Assembly (NCBI GenBank): GCA_900552365.1
Contig: URZP01000028.1
Location: forward strand, 1 to 16,088
Length of the DNA stretch: 16,088 nucleotides
Origin: an uncultured Coriobacteriaceae bacterium
GTDB taxonomy: Bacteria; Actinomycetota; Coriobacteriia; Coriobacteriales; Eggerthellaceae
Direction of reading: 5' to 3'
Shown here: positions 7,120 to 13,209 of the stretch, one piece after another
How the letters are laid out: each line of letters starts with the position of its first letter
Position numbering within the stretch: the first letter of the stretch is position 1
Translations under genes and position numbers: made by a program
The notes under the pieces: model-generated
What the model was told of the DNA's origin: nothing
Seen by the model: only the letters and a program-made list of their open reading frames with translations
Database searches by the model: none

Positions 7120-7716
7120 ATGTACGCTGCGCCTGCGTTGCAAAAGCTACTCGACGAGCTGGAACGGCTTCCGGGCATCGGTCCGAAGTCGGCTCAGCGC
7201 ATTGCCTATTGGATGCTCAACACCGACAAGGCAACGGTCCTTCGCTTGGCCGAGGCTATCGTCGAGGTGAAAGAGACCGTGCATTTCTGTTCGCGCTGTT
7301 TCAACTACGCTGAGGACGACCTGTGCGAGATTTGCCAGTCGTCGAAGCGCGATGCGGGCGCCATTTGCGTGGTAAGCGAGCCGCGCGACATCCCGCCCAT
7401 CGAGCGTACGGGCGCCTTTAACGGCGTCTATCACGTGTTGGGCGGTGAGCTGTCGCCCATCGATGGGGTGGGTCCCGAAGACCTTCATATCGCCGAGCTG
7501 CTGAAGCGTTTGGGCGACCCGTCGGTCCACGAGGTCATTCTGGCCACGAATCCCAATGTCGAGGGCGAAACCACGGCTTCTTATCTGGCTCGTTTGATCA
7601 AGCCGCTTGGCGTGAAGGTTTCTCGCTTGGCCAGCGGTCTTCCTGTTGGCGGCGACCTTGAGTTCGCCGACGAGGTAACGCTTGGTCGCGCCATTGAGGC
7701 GCGCCGCGAGGTCTGA
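7120..7716 (+). CDS. recR: Recombination mediator RecR
   Basis: RecR works with RecO (and RecF) to load RecA onto single-stranded gaps bound by SSB. The 198-residue protein has the full family architecture. An N-terminal helix-hairpin-helix (LPGIGPKSAQRIAYWML, about 17-33) is followed by a four-cysteine zinc finger (C57, C60, C69, C72). A Toprim domain begins CVVSEPRDIPPIERTGAF, and a C-terminal Walker-B-like region holds ATNPNVEGETTASYLARLI and VSRLASGLPVGGDLEFADEVTLGRAI. Length is standard. The start lies 7 nt after the ybaB stop with only a weak GTAGGT site, suggesting translational coupling. No convincing terminator follows in the 348-nt gap to the glycosyltransferase. Confidence 0.97.
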   Translation: MYAAPALQKLLDELERLPGIGPKSAQRIAYWMLNTDKATVLRLAEAIVEVKETVHFCSRCFNYAEDDLCEICQSSKRDAGAICVVSEPRDIPPIERTGAFNGVYHVLGGELSPIDGVGPEDLHIAELLKRLGDPSVHEVILATNPNVEGETTASYLARLIKPLGVKVSRLASGLPVGGDLEFADEVTLGRAIEARREV

Positions 7717-7988
7717 TTTCGAAAATCGGGCCTTTGCCATTGTGCCGCGAGGGCCTTTCTTGAAGCTGTTTTCCATTCATGGAACCGATTTCCCGCATCT
7801 GATCTTTCGCGATTGGCGGGGGAACTGTTTCGTCTTTGTCTCTCGCATATCCTTCAGCTTGCGTGAAGCCGTCGTCTGACGGTGTGCGTTTGGTGCAGAA
7901 GAAATGGCGAAATGCCTTCATTCGCGACGAAATAGCGGCGTATCTTCGCCAGTTTCCGCTTGGCGGTGTTGTCCGCCTTTGAAGTAGC

Positions 7989-7994
7989 TATAAT
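7989..7994 (+). promoter_or_regulatory. Candidate -10 element of the glycosyltransferase gene
   Basis: A perfect TATAAT lies 70 bases before the chosen GTG start, in the otherwise featureless 348-nt gap after recR (7717-8064). The -35 is poor (TTGTCC at 7969 gives only 14 bp spacing). I see no tRNA, no T-tailed terminator and no credible small gene in the rest of this gap. It does contain the 5-bp hairpin CCGTC/GACGG around 7868-7881. Confidence 0.4.
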
Positions 7995-8064
7995 CACCTT
8001 CGGCGCAAAACGCGTCTGGTGGAGGATGCGGGTTGGCTCGCGTTCAGGAAAGAACAGGGAAGCT

Positions 8065-9372
8065 GTGATCAATCAGTTCATATCGCAGATGTCGTTCGTG
8101 GACGTCTTCAATCTGTGCGTGCTCCTGGTTTTCACGATTTGCTACACCTATCAGCTGTTCTACGTGGTTGAGGTTCTTGTTCGTCGTCCAGAGCCCATCA
8201 CCGCGAAGAAGAACCATCGCTTTGCCGTTATCATTGCCGCACGCAACGAGAGCGCGGTTATCGCCAATCTCATTCATTCCATCAAGGTTCAGAACTACCC
8301 GCAGGAACTGATCGACGTGTTCGTGGTTGCCGACAACTGCACCGACAACACGGCGCAGGTTGCCGCTGCCGAAGGCGCCACGGTTTTCGAGCGCTTCAAC
8401 ACCGAGCAAGTTGGCAAGGGCTACGCGCTTGACCATGCGTTCCAAATCATCCACAAGGACTATGCGGACCGCGGGTACGAGGCGTACTTCGTATTCGATG
8501 CCGACAATGTCCTTGATGTGAATTACTTCCGTGAGATGAACAAGACCTTCGACAACGGCGCGAAGGCCTCCACTAGCTACCGCAATTCCAAGAACTACGA
8601 TTCCAACTGGATCTCCGCCGGTTACGCCGTGTGGTTCCTCCGTGAGGCCAAATTCCTCAGCCAGGCACGTTTGAACCTTCATACTAGCTGCGCCATTTCG
8701 GGCACCGGTTTCTTCATCGCTGCCGACATCATCGATGAGGCCGGCGGTTGGAAGTGGCATCTTCTTACCGAAGACATCGAGTTCTCGGCTTGCAGCATCC
8801 TTAAGGGCATCCGCATTGCGTACTGCCCGACGGCCATCCTGTACGACGAGCAGCCCACCACGTTCCGTGATTCGTGGAACCAGCGCGAGCGCTGGGCAAA
8901 GGGTTTCTATCAGGTGTTCTGGCATTATGGCGCGGGCCTTGTGAAGGGTATTTTCACCAATGCCAAGGGTTATCGCTTCGCATGCTACGACATGCTGATG
9001 ACCATCGCGCCCGGCATGCTGCTTACCATCATCGCCATTCTGTTCAACTCCATTATCTTGGTGCTTGGCGCTACCGGCGTCATGTCAACCGGTACCATGG
9101 TTGCCTCGTCTGTTTCGTCGATTGTCTTCTGCCTGGCCAACTACATGATGTTCATGTTCGTGCTGGGCGCCATCACGACGTTCGTCGAATGGGATTCCAT
9201 CCACTCCACGACGGGCAAGAAGATTCGTTACATGTTCACGTTCCCGCTGTTCATGATCACATACGTGCCTATTGCCCTGGTCGCGCTGTTCCATAAGACG
9301 CAGTGGAAGCCCATCCGCCATTCCATCGACGTCGGTGTTGAGGAGATCACCGAGCGTTCGAACAATCAGTAA
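8065..9372 (+). CDS. Membrane-bound processive family 2 glycosyltransferase
   Basis: A 435-residue GT2 enzyme of the polysaccharide-synthase type, transferring sugar from a nucleotide donor and probably extruding or extending a surface polymer. One N-terminal membrane segment (about 13-37) precedes the GT-A domain. That domain starts FAVIIAARNESAVIANLI and has DAD (145-147), TED (235-237) and QRERW (273-277). The last is the QxxRW signature of processive enzymes such as hyaluronan and cellulose synthases. Three C-terminal membrane segments follow. The GTG at 8065 is preferred because AGGGA lies just upstream and the preceding 35 in-frame residues look non-coding. It has no polysaccharide-gene neighbours, so substrate and product are unknown. 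It could also be a single-addition enzyme. Confidence 0.88.
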   Translation: MINQFISQMSFVDVFNLCVLLVFTICYTYQLFYVVEVLVRRPEPITAKKNHRFAVIIAARNESAVIANLIHSIKVQNYPQELIDVFVVADNCTDNTAQVAAAEGATVFERFNTEQVGKGYALDHAFQIIHKDYADRGYEAYFVFDADNVLDVNYFREMNKTFDNGAKASTSYRNSKNYDSNWISAGYAVWFLREAKFLSQARLNLHTSCAISGTGFFIAADIIDEAGGWKWHLLTEDIEFSACSILKGIRIAYCPTAILYDEQPTTFRDSWNQRERWAKGFYQVFWHYGAGLVKGIFTNAKGYRFACYDMLMTIAPGMLLTIIAILFNSIILVLGATGVMSTGTMVASSVSSIVFCLANYMMFMFVLGAITTFVEWDSIHSTTGKKIRYMFTFPLFMITYVPIALVALFHKTQWKPIRHSIDVGVEEITERSNNQ

Positions 9373-9385
9373 AGGCCGCGTGCGC

Positions 9386-9411
9386 ATGGGCGTTGGCCGT
9401 CGCCAGCCCAT
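9386..9411. terminator. Possible two-way terminator between GT2 and comF
   Basis: ATGGGC + TGGC pairs with GCCA + GCCCAT around a CGTC loop (10 bp with a two-base bulge). It lies in the 68-nt gap between converging genes. The location suits a shared terminator, but no T-run follows on either side. Confidence 0.4.
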
Positions 9412-9440
9412 CGATACGCACGGGCGAACCTTCGCATCCG

Positions 9441-10286
9441 TTAATAGACGCGGGCGAAACTTGCGCAGCGTACTTCTTCAAATCCGGCTTCAAGCAGCGC
9501 ATCGGTTGCGCTGCAAAGCGTTGCTCCCGTCGTGAACACGTCATCCACCAACAATAGCTTCGGCGCAAGCAGAAGCGTTTCACGTGCGCATGGCTTCGCG
9601 CGGAAGCTTCCGGCAAGGTTTCGGCTGCGCTCCTTGCGCGAGAGCTCGCGTTGATCCTTCGTGCTGGGGTTTTCCAGGGTATGCAGAAGCGGGCGTCCAA
9701 GTTGCTTCGCAAGATGCTCGGCCAGGAACAGTCCGTGGTCGAAGTCGCGCCGTCTTATCGCCTCGATCGAGGCGGGGACGAACGTGACGGCATCGATGGG
9801 CCACTCGGGCGGAATCATGCGCGCGATGATACGTGCCATGTCGGCTGCGAGCCTTCGTTCTCCCTGGTCTTTGTAGGTTCGAACGATTCTGCCGCTTTCG
9901 TCGTTGAATTCGGTGGCGCTTACGCAGCCAATGAAAGGCAGGCTGTCTCGCGCCATGCGTTTCAGCGCGACGGGGTTGCATTCGGTGCAAACGGTCCTTC
10001 CGAAGGGCGCGCCGCAGCGCGGGCATGCTTGCCAGGCGTCGATGAAATGCAGGCTTGATTCGCATTGCGGGCACAGCACGCTTCCCGGGCGATCGCAAAG
10101 GGCGCACCGTGTGGGCCACAGAATCTCGGCAGCGCACTCGGCTGCTTGATGCACGATCTCTTTCGCGATGCGCGCCCCTTGAAGGCGCAGGCTTCTATTG
10201 GCCAGACCTGTGGCATTGAAGCCGACGTCGGGTAATGGACTCGTCGTTTGCTTGAGCGCTTCAAGTTTGTTGTGTTCGCCGTTCAT
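9441..10286 (-). CDS. comF: ComF/GntX-type phosphoribosyltransferase-like protein
   Basis: A ComF-family protein. Members are needed for uptake of transforming DNA in competent bacteria but are widespread in non-competent ones. The 281-residue frame has an N-terminal zinc-binding region with eight cysteines (61, 64, 72, 75, 88, 91, 100, 103: CALC, CPQC, CPRC, CTEC). The type I phosphoribosyltransferase fold has the PRPP loop VDDVFTTGAT (247-256) and a typical RRRDFDHGLFLAEHLAKQLGRPLL stretch. The family normally starts just before the first CxxC, so the first 44 residues are unusual. A GTG at 10154 would give a 237-residue protein of normal size. For the ATG at 10286, TAGCAT ends 5 bases upstream with TTGGCT 18 bp further, hinting at a leaderless mRNA. 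It stands alone, with no other competence gene in view. Confidence 0.9.
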   Translation of the reverse strand: MNGEHNKLEALKQTTSPLPDVGFNATGLANRSLRLQGARIAKEIVHQAAECAAEILWPTRCALCDRPGSVLCPQCESSLHFIDAWQACPRCGAPFGRTVCTECNPVALKRMARDSLPFIGCVSATEFNDESGRIVRTYKDQGERRLAADMARIIARMIPPEWPIDAVTFVPASIEAIRRRDFDHGLFLAEHLAKQLGRPLLHTLENPSTKDQRELSRKERSRNLAGSFRAKPCARETLLLAPKLLLVDDVFTTGATLCSATDALLEAGFEEVRCASFARVY

Positions 10287-10423
10287 GCCCTCATGCTAGA
10301 AGGATGATCTTTCCGTAGCCAACCAACGCTCCAACACAATCAAACACCTGTCCGACACCGACGCAACGAAATGCACGGATTTCTGGAAGGAGTGCTGGTG
10401 GGAAGTGTTTTGCTCGGTTCATC

Positions 10424-10432
10424 TGCTAAACT
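10424..10432 (+). promoter_or_regulatory. Extended -10 promoter of the SBP leader RNA
   Basis: TGCTAAACT is an extended -10 (TGnTAnnnT) with no good -35 partner 16-18 bp upstream. Initiation would fall near 10438-10440, exactly where the pairing structure of the leader begins. The stretch between comF and here (10287-10423) shows nothing else recognisable. Confidence 0.45.
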
Positions 10433-10438
10433 AGAAAG

Positions 10439-10713
10439 GCTTCTTTCGAGTCTGTAGTTGCGAGGTGCGCTTGCGTGCCTTCAGTCCATGGCAGACGCGG
10501 TCGAAAGGATCCACGTAAACCATGCGTTTTGGCGTATGGCGAGCACGGCGCGTTCTAGGAGTAAGTCGCATCGCCCGACTAACTTATTTTCGTGACAAGG
10601 GTCGCGACGGGCGAGAGGGTGAAGTGAGAGCTCAGCCCCTATGCGCGGGTGTGGGGTCGAAAACTAGGTCAGTCGAAAGAGGCATTGATAATGATCGGCG
10701 CGCAAGGCCGATC
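10439..10713 (+). ncRNA. Long structured RNA leader of unknown class before the SBP gene
   Basis: About 300 nt separate the promoter from the lipoprotein start, and much of it folds. The ends of a 245-nt core pair over 11 bp (10439-10449 with 10673-10683, one wobble). Directly inside, GTCTG (10450-10454) pairs with CAGAC (10492-10496) around the hairpin GAGGTGCG-CTTG-CGTGCCTT. Further helices are CCATGCG/CGTATGG (10520-10539), TCGCCCG/CGGGCGA (10571-10577, 10608-10614) enclosing CGTGAC-AAGG-GTCGCG, and GGGT..TGA/TCAGCCC (10617-10638). A last perfect 7-bp hairpin, GATCGGC/GCCGATC (10693-10713), stands 7 bases before the ribosome binding site. No T-box, lysine, cobalamin, c-di-AMP, RNase P or tmRNA signature fits. 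It could be a riboswitch, a leader target of a protein, or a separate stable RNA. Confidence 0.5.
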
Positions 10714-10734
10714 GGAACATGGAGGATCTAACAG

Positions 10735-11673
10735 ATGAAACGCTGGAAAGCCCTAGCACTAACCTGCATTGCGGCACTGTGCTGCTCTGCTGTGTTGGCG
10801 GGTTGCTCTTCTCAGGCATACACGCCTACCCCTAAGAATCAGATCATTTCCAATTCGGCGCTTAGCTCGGCTGGTACGCTGCGCGTCGGCGTGAACGCTT
10901 CGGCTGCCCCCTTGGCGGGCCAGACGTCCTCGTCGTCCGAGATCGTCGGCATCGACGTCGATGTAGCTGCCGCCATCGCTGACGAGCTTGGCCTTAAGCT
11001 TGAGGTCGTCGATGTGGGAAGCGACCCCGAAGGTGCTCTTTCCAGCAAGCGCGCTGATATCGTTTTGGGCATCGACTCTTCTACCACCGACTCCAGCTAT
11101 TGGCGTTCGTCGGCGTACCTGCAGTCAGGCGTTGCCCTGTTCGCCACTTCTTCGAATACCACGGTTCCGAAGGTCGACAGCAATCCTTCCATTGCCGCTC
11201 AGACTTCTTCCAAAAGCTCGTGGCGCGTTACCAACCTGTTCGGCGACAAGTCCCTCAATGCCCAAGCCGACCTGAAGAGCGCGTTTACGGCGTTGTCCAA
11301 CAAGAACGTCGAGTACGTTGCCTCTGACGCGGTTATCGGCACGTACGTTGCCCATACCAACGGCGTCGATGCCAAGATCATCGCCCTGCTTCAGGATGCA
11401 TCTGGTTACTGCGCGGGCGTTTCCACCAACAACACTGAGCTTCAGACGGCTGTTTCCGATGCCTTGAACAAGATCGTCAAGGGCGGCGAGATGAGCATCA
11501 TCGAGGCCAAGTGGTTGGGCTCCTCGCTTGATCTTTCCAAGACCACGGTAGTGAAGGCTGCTGCCGGTACAAAGACCTCGGCCCTGAAGGACGACGAGTC
11601 CAAGACCGATGGATCTTCTGATGAGAAGAAGTCGGCGGAGGGCGCCGACACCAAGGCTGCTGCCACCGAGTAG
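10735..11673 (+). CDS. Solute-binding lipoprotein (SBP family 3), orphan
   Basis: A 312-residue secreted lipoprotein. The signal peptide (MKRWKALALTCIAALCCSAVLAGC) has a clear lipobox LAGC with the lipidated cysteine at 24. The mature part resembles amino-acid-type periplasmic binding proteins: TLRVGVNASAAPLAG, then EIVGIDVDVAAAIADELGLKLEVVDVG, and ALSSKRADIVLGIDSS. A second lobe follows with VEYVASDAVIGTYVAHTNG. Residues after about 275 are a low-complexity charged Ser/Asp/Glu/Lys tail. The segment normally reading TxxR...FSxPY, which grips the ligand's carboxylate, is TTDSSYWRSSAYL, so the ligand may not be an amino acid. No permease or ATPase is adjacent. GGAGGA 8 bases ahead supports the ATG. 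It follows a structured leader and ends at a strong terminator, so it is a single-gene transcript. Confidence 0.85.
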   Translation: MKRWKALALTCIAALCCSAVLAGCSSQAYTPTPKNQIISNSALSSAGTLRVGVNASAAPLAGQTSSSSEIVGIDVDVAAAIADELGLKLEVVDVGSDPEGALSSKRADIVLGIDSSTTDSSYWRSSAYLQSGVALFATSSNTTVPKVDSNPSIAAQTSSKSSWRVTNLFGDKSLNAQADLKSAFTALSNKNVEYVASDAVIGTYVAHTNGVDAKIIALLQDASGYCAGVSTNNTELQTAVSDALNKIVKGGEMSIIEAKWLGSSLDLSKTTVVKAAAGTKTSALKDDESKTDGSSDEKKSAEGADTKAAATE

Positions 11674-11693
11674 CTTATTGTTCGAGCAAAATG

Positions 11694-11726
11694 AAGAAGG
11701 CGTCGCTTCCAAGCGGCGCCTTCTTT
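11694..11726 (+). terminator. Intrinsic terminator of the SBP gene
   Basis: AAGAAGGCGTCGC and GCGGCGCCTTCTT pair over 13 bp (one G-T wobble) around a TTCCAA loop, followed by TTCTTT-ACGTTT. It begins 21 bases after the stop codon at 11673. The arm sequence (A-rich left, T-rich right) would also let it work in reverse. The following 150 nt up to the CDF stop codon hold no gene. They contain only a short AAGCGC-TCC-GCGCTT hairpin (11868-11882) directly against that stop codon. Confidence 0.85.
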
Positions 11727-11882
11727 ACGTTTAAGGAAGGTTTGGTCCTGCGGGGAACCGGGTTCATACATTAGGGCGGATTGCGCGTGATCCTTTGCGT
11801 TTGATGTGCTTGATGAGGCGCGGCCCCAGGCTTCGTGGCAACGGTGCACGGCGTTTCGGCTTTTGCGAAGCGCTCCGCGCTT

Positions 11883-12848
11883 TTATGCCGGGTTCTCGTG
11901 GATCATGATGTGCTTTACCGTGGGGAAATTCTTCTCGACGGCGTTATGGGTTGCTTCGGCGATAGCATGCGCTTTGAAGAGCGTCTGGTTGCCGTCTACC
12001 GCGATGTCGACATCGACGTAGATCTTGTTGCCGAACTGGCGTGTGTGCAGCTTGTCGATGCAGATGACGCCCTCTTGTTCTTCGATGCAGGCGCGGATCT
12101 GGTTCTCGATGCTTTTCTCGCAGGGCGTGTCGGTGACCTTGTTGATGGCGCTGGAGACAACGTCGTAGGCTACTTTCAAAATGACGATGCAGATGACGAT
12201 AGAGGCTATGGGATCGCAGATGGGCACGCCCAGCATCGATCCTCCAATGCCTAGCAGAGCGCCGATCGATGACAGGGCGTCTGAGCGATGATGCCATGCG
12301 TCGGCCATGAACGCATCGGAGTCAAGCACGCGTGCCCAATGGCGCGTCCACCAAAACATCGCCTCCTTCAAGGCAATGCTGACCGCCGCTGCCGAAAGGG
12401 CAAGAAGCGTGGGCGACGGTGCGGTAAGGAATGCGCCCGTCGAGATGGACTGGATGCTTGCCAAGCCGATGCCAGCGCCGGTGACGGCAAGGATAAGGCC
12501 AAGCGCCAGGGAGGCGATGCTCTCGAAGCGCTCGTGGCCATAGGGATGCGAAGCGTCGGCAGCGCGCTTCGACAGCTTGACGCCAACGAACGCAATGGCG
12601 GTGGCCAGCACGTCGGAAAGGGAATGGACGGCATCCGAGATCATTGCCGCAGAGTTGCCGAAGATGCCGGCGAACAGCTTGAATGCCGACAGGGCGACGT
12701 TTCCGCTCACGCCGACAATGGCAAGTTTCGCGGCGATCCGCTCGGTTTCCTTCTCGGATAAACTGTCGTTGACGTCGGGATTGCTCATCTTCGAGCTGTG
12801 AGTTTTAAGGGCGTTTGCGCCCGATGAGAAATATCCGCTAGATGCCAT
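11883..12848 (-). CDS. Cation diffusion facilitator metal exporter
   Basis: A 321-residue CDF-family proton-coupled divalent metal exporter in the cytoplasmic membrane. Six membrane segments are visible between about 42 and 226. The transport site is the HD/HD type: H75 and D79 in helix 2 (DAVHSLSD), H186 and D190 in helix 5 (DAWHHRSD). This is usual for Zn/Co-type exporters. HPYGHERFE (101-109) is the conserved loop after helix 3. A C-terminal metal-sensing domain follows (IDKLHTRQFGNKIYVDVDIAVD, ending HIMIHENPA). I moved the start to the ATG at 12848 (AGAGGG 7 bases ahead); a longer frame to 12995 would run into the leader's terminator. The leader carries a probable Ni/Co-type riboswitch, suggesting Co, Ni, Fe or Zn as cargo. 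Confidence 0.95.
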   Translation of the reverse strand: MASSGYFSSGANALKTHSSKMSNPDVNDSLSEKETERIAAKLAIVGVSGNVALSAFKLFAGIFGNSAAMISDAVHSLSDVLATAIAFVGVKLSKRAADASHPYGHERFESIASLALGLILAVTGAGIGLASIQSISTGAFLTAPSPTLLALSAAAVSIALKEAMFWWTRHWARVLDSDAFMADAWHHRSDALSSIGALLGIGGSMLGVPICDPIASIVICIVILKVAYDVVSSAINKVTDTPCEKSIENQIRACIEEQEGVICIDKLHTRQFGNKIYVDVDIAVDGNQTLFKAHAIAEATHNAVEKNFPTVKHIMIHENPA

Positions 12849-12946
12849 GATCAAACCCTCTTCGAAGTCGTGGTTGTCGTTACAGCCTTTGCCAATCGCG
12901 CCGATTTGCGAATCGCATTCGAAGCCGCCGCATGAAATCGGGCAAC

Positions 12947-12988
12947 AAAAAACGCGCTTGCGGAACCGGCAACTGTCCCACAAGCGCG
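12947..12988 (-). terminator. Regulated intrinsic terminator in the CDF leader
   Basis: On the minus strand CGCGCTTGTGG (12988-12978) pairs with CCGCAAGCGCG (12963-12953) over 11 bp with one wobble. Six Ts follow (12952-12947). It lies 98 nt before the CDF start codon. Its 5' arm shares GCGCTTG with the last aptamer helix (CAAGTGC/GCGCTTG), so both cannot form at once. Confidence 0.85.
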
Positions 12989-13115
12989 CGTGCACTTGCT
13001 GTCTGCTTACCGCAGACCCGACTCCATGGCTAATGCCACGGTCTGATCAGATTGCGCTGTTGAGCTCGCGTCCGTCGGGCAAAGCCGACCGCAACGCAAT
13101 GCAGTGCAAAGAGCG
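12947..13115 (-). promoter_or_regulatory. Probable NiCo (czcD-type) metal riboswitch of the CDF gene
   Basis: The minus-strand leader contains four ordered helices. P1-like CAAC (13062-13059) pairs with GTTG (12973-12970). P2-like is CCGTGGC-ATTA-GCCATGG (13041-13024). P3-like is GTCTGC-GGTAA-GCAGAC (13017-13001). P4-like CAAGTGC-ACGC-GCGCTTG is followed at once by TGGGACAGTT. As I remember the NiCo family, a four-way junction ends with UGUGGGACAGUU right after P4, upstream of CDF exporters; this matches 12 of 12 bases. A CAGCGCAAT stretch sits where a conserved CAGGCAA-like strand is expected. P1 is short and the P1-P2 joint long, so the class call is not certain. P4 and the terminator exclude each other: metal binding should permit read-through. 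A 5' hairpin (ATTGCG..CGCAAT, 13100-13051) overlaps the P1/P2 joint and could compete too. Confidence 0.6.
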
Positions 13116-13121
13116 TTTCGC

Positions 13122-13150
13122 ATACTACTCGCATATCCCAAGTATGTCAT
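13122..13150 (-). promoter_or_regulatory. Promoter of the CDF leader
   Basis: On the minus strand ATGACA (13150-13145) and TAGTAT (13127-13122) are exactly 17 bp apart. Initiation near 13115 lies about 50 nt before the aptamer. The promoter sits in the 59-nt stretch after the M16C stop codon. No terminator of the peptidase gene is visible there, so read-through from upstream would meet the same riboswitch terminator. Confidence 0.65.
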
Positions 13151-13209
13151 CAGTAACATGAAGGTGATGTGAATGCCCTTTTCAGCGCGTTTCTTGTGTT
13201 GCAAGGCGA

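Noticed and set aside
5964..7178. A 404-codon minus-strand frame across dnaX, ybaB and recR
   Set aside because: It is antisense to three certain genes, and its composition is biased towards Arg/Leu/Gly as expected from codon shadows.
7903..7986. A 27-codon frame between recR and the glycosyltransferase
   Set aside because: It has only a weak purine stretch upstream and no recognisable content.
8044..8925. A 293-codon minus-strand frame inside the glycosyltransferase
   Set aside because: It is antisense to a GT2 gene with intact motifs; the product resembles no family.
10461..10634. Lysine riboswitch, suggested by GAGGTGCG near the 5' end and GAGAGCTC near the 3' side
   Set aside because: The P1 strands do not pair as in the lysine class and the internal conserved blocks are missing; the resemblance is a short chance match.
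10600..10640. T-box leader, suggested by AGGGTG near 10616
   Set aside because: The full AGGGTGGNACCGCG element and an antiterminator/terminator pair are absent, and the downstream gene has a free ribosome binding site.
10522..10731. A 69-codon frame in the SBP leader, possibly a leader peptide
   Set aside because: It has no ribosome binding site, runs through the paired RNA segments, and has an Arg-rich, protein-unlike composition.
11868..11882. AAGCGC-TCC-GCGCTT hairpin as the CDF terminator
   Set aside because: On the minus strand it is followed by CGCAAAAG, not a T-run. The T-run is on the plus-strand side, where no gene needs it.
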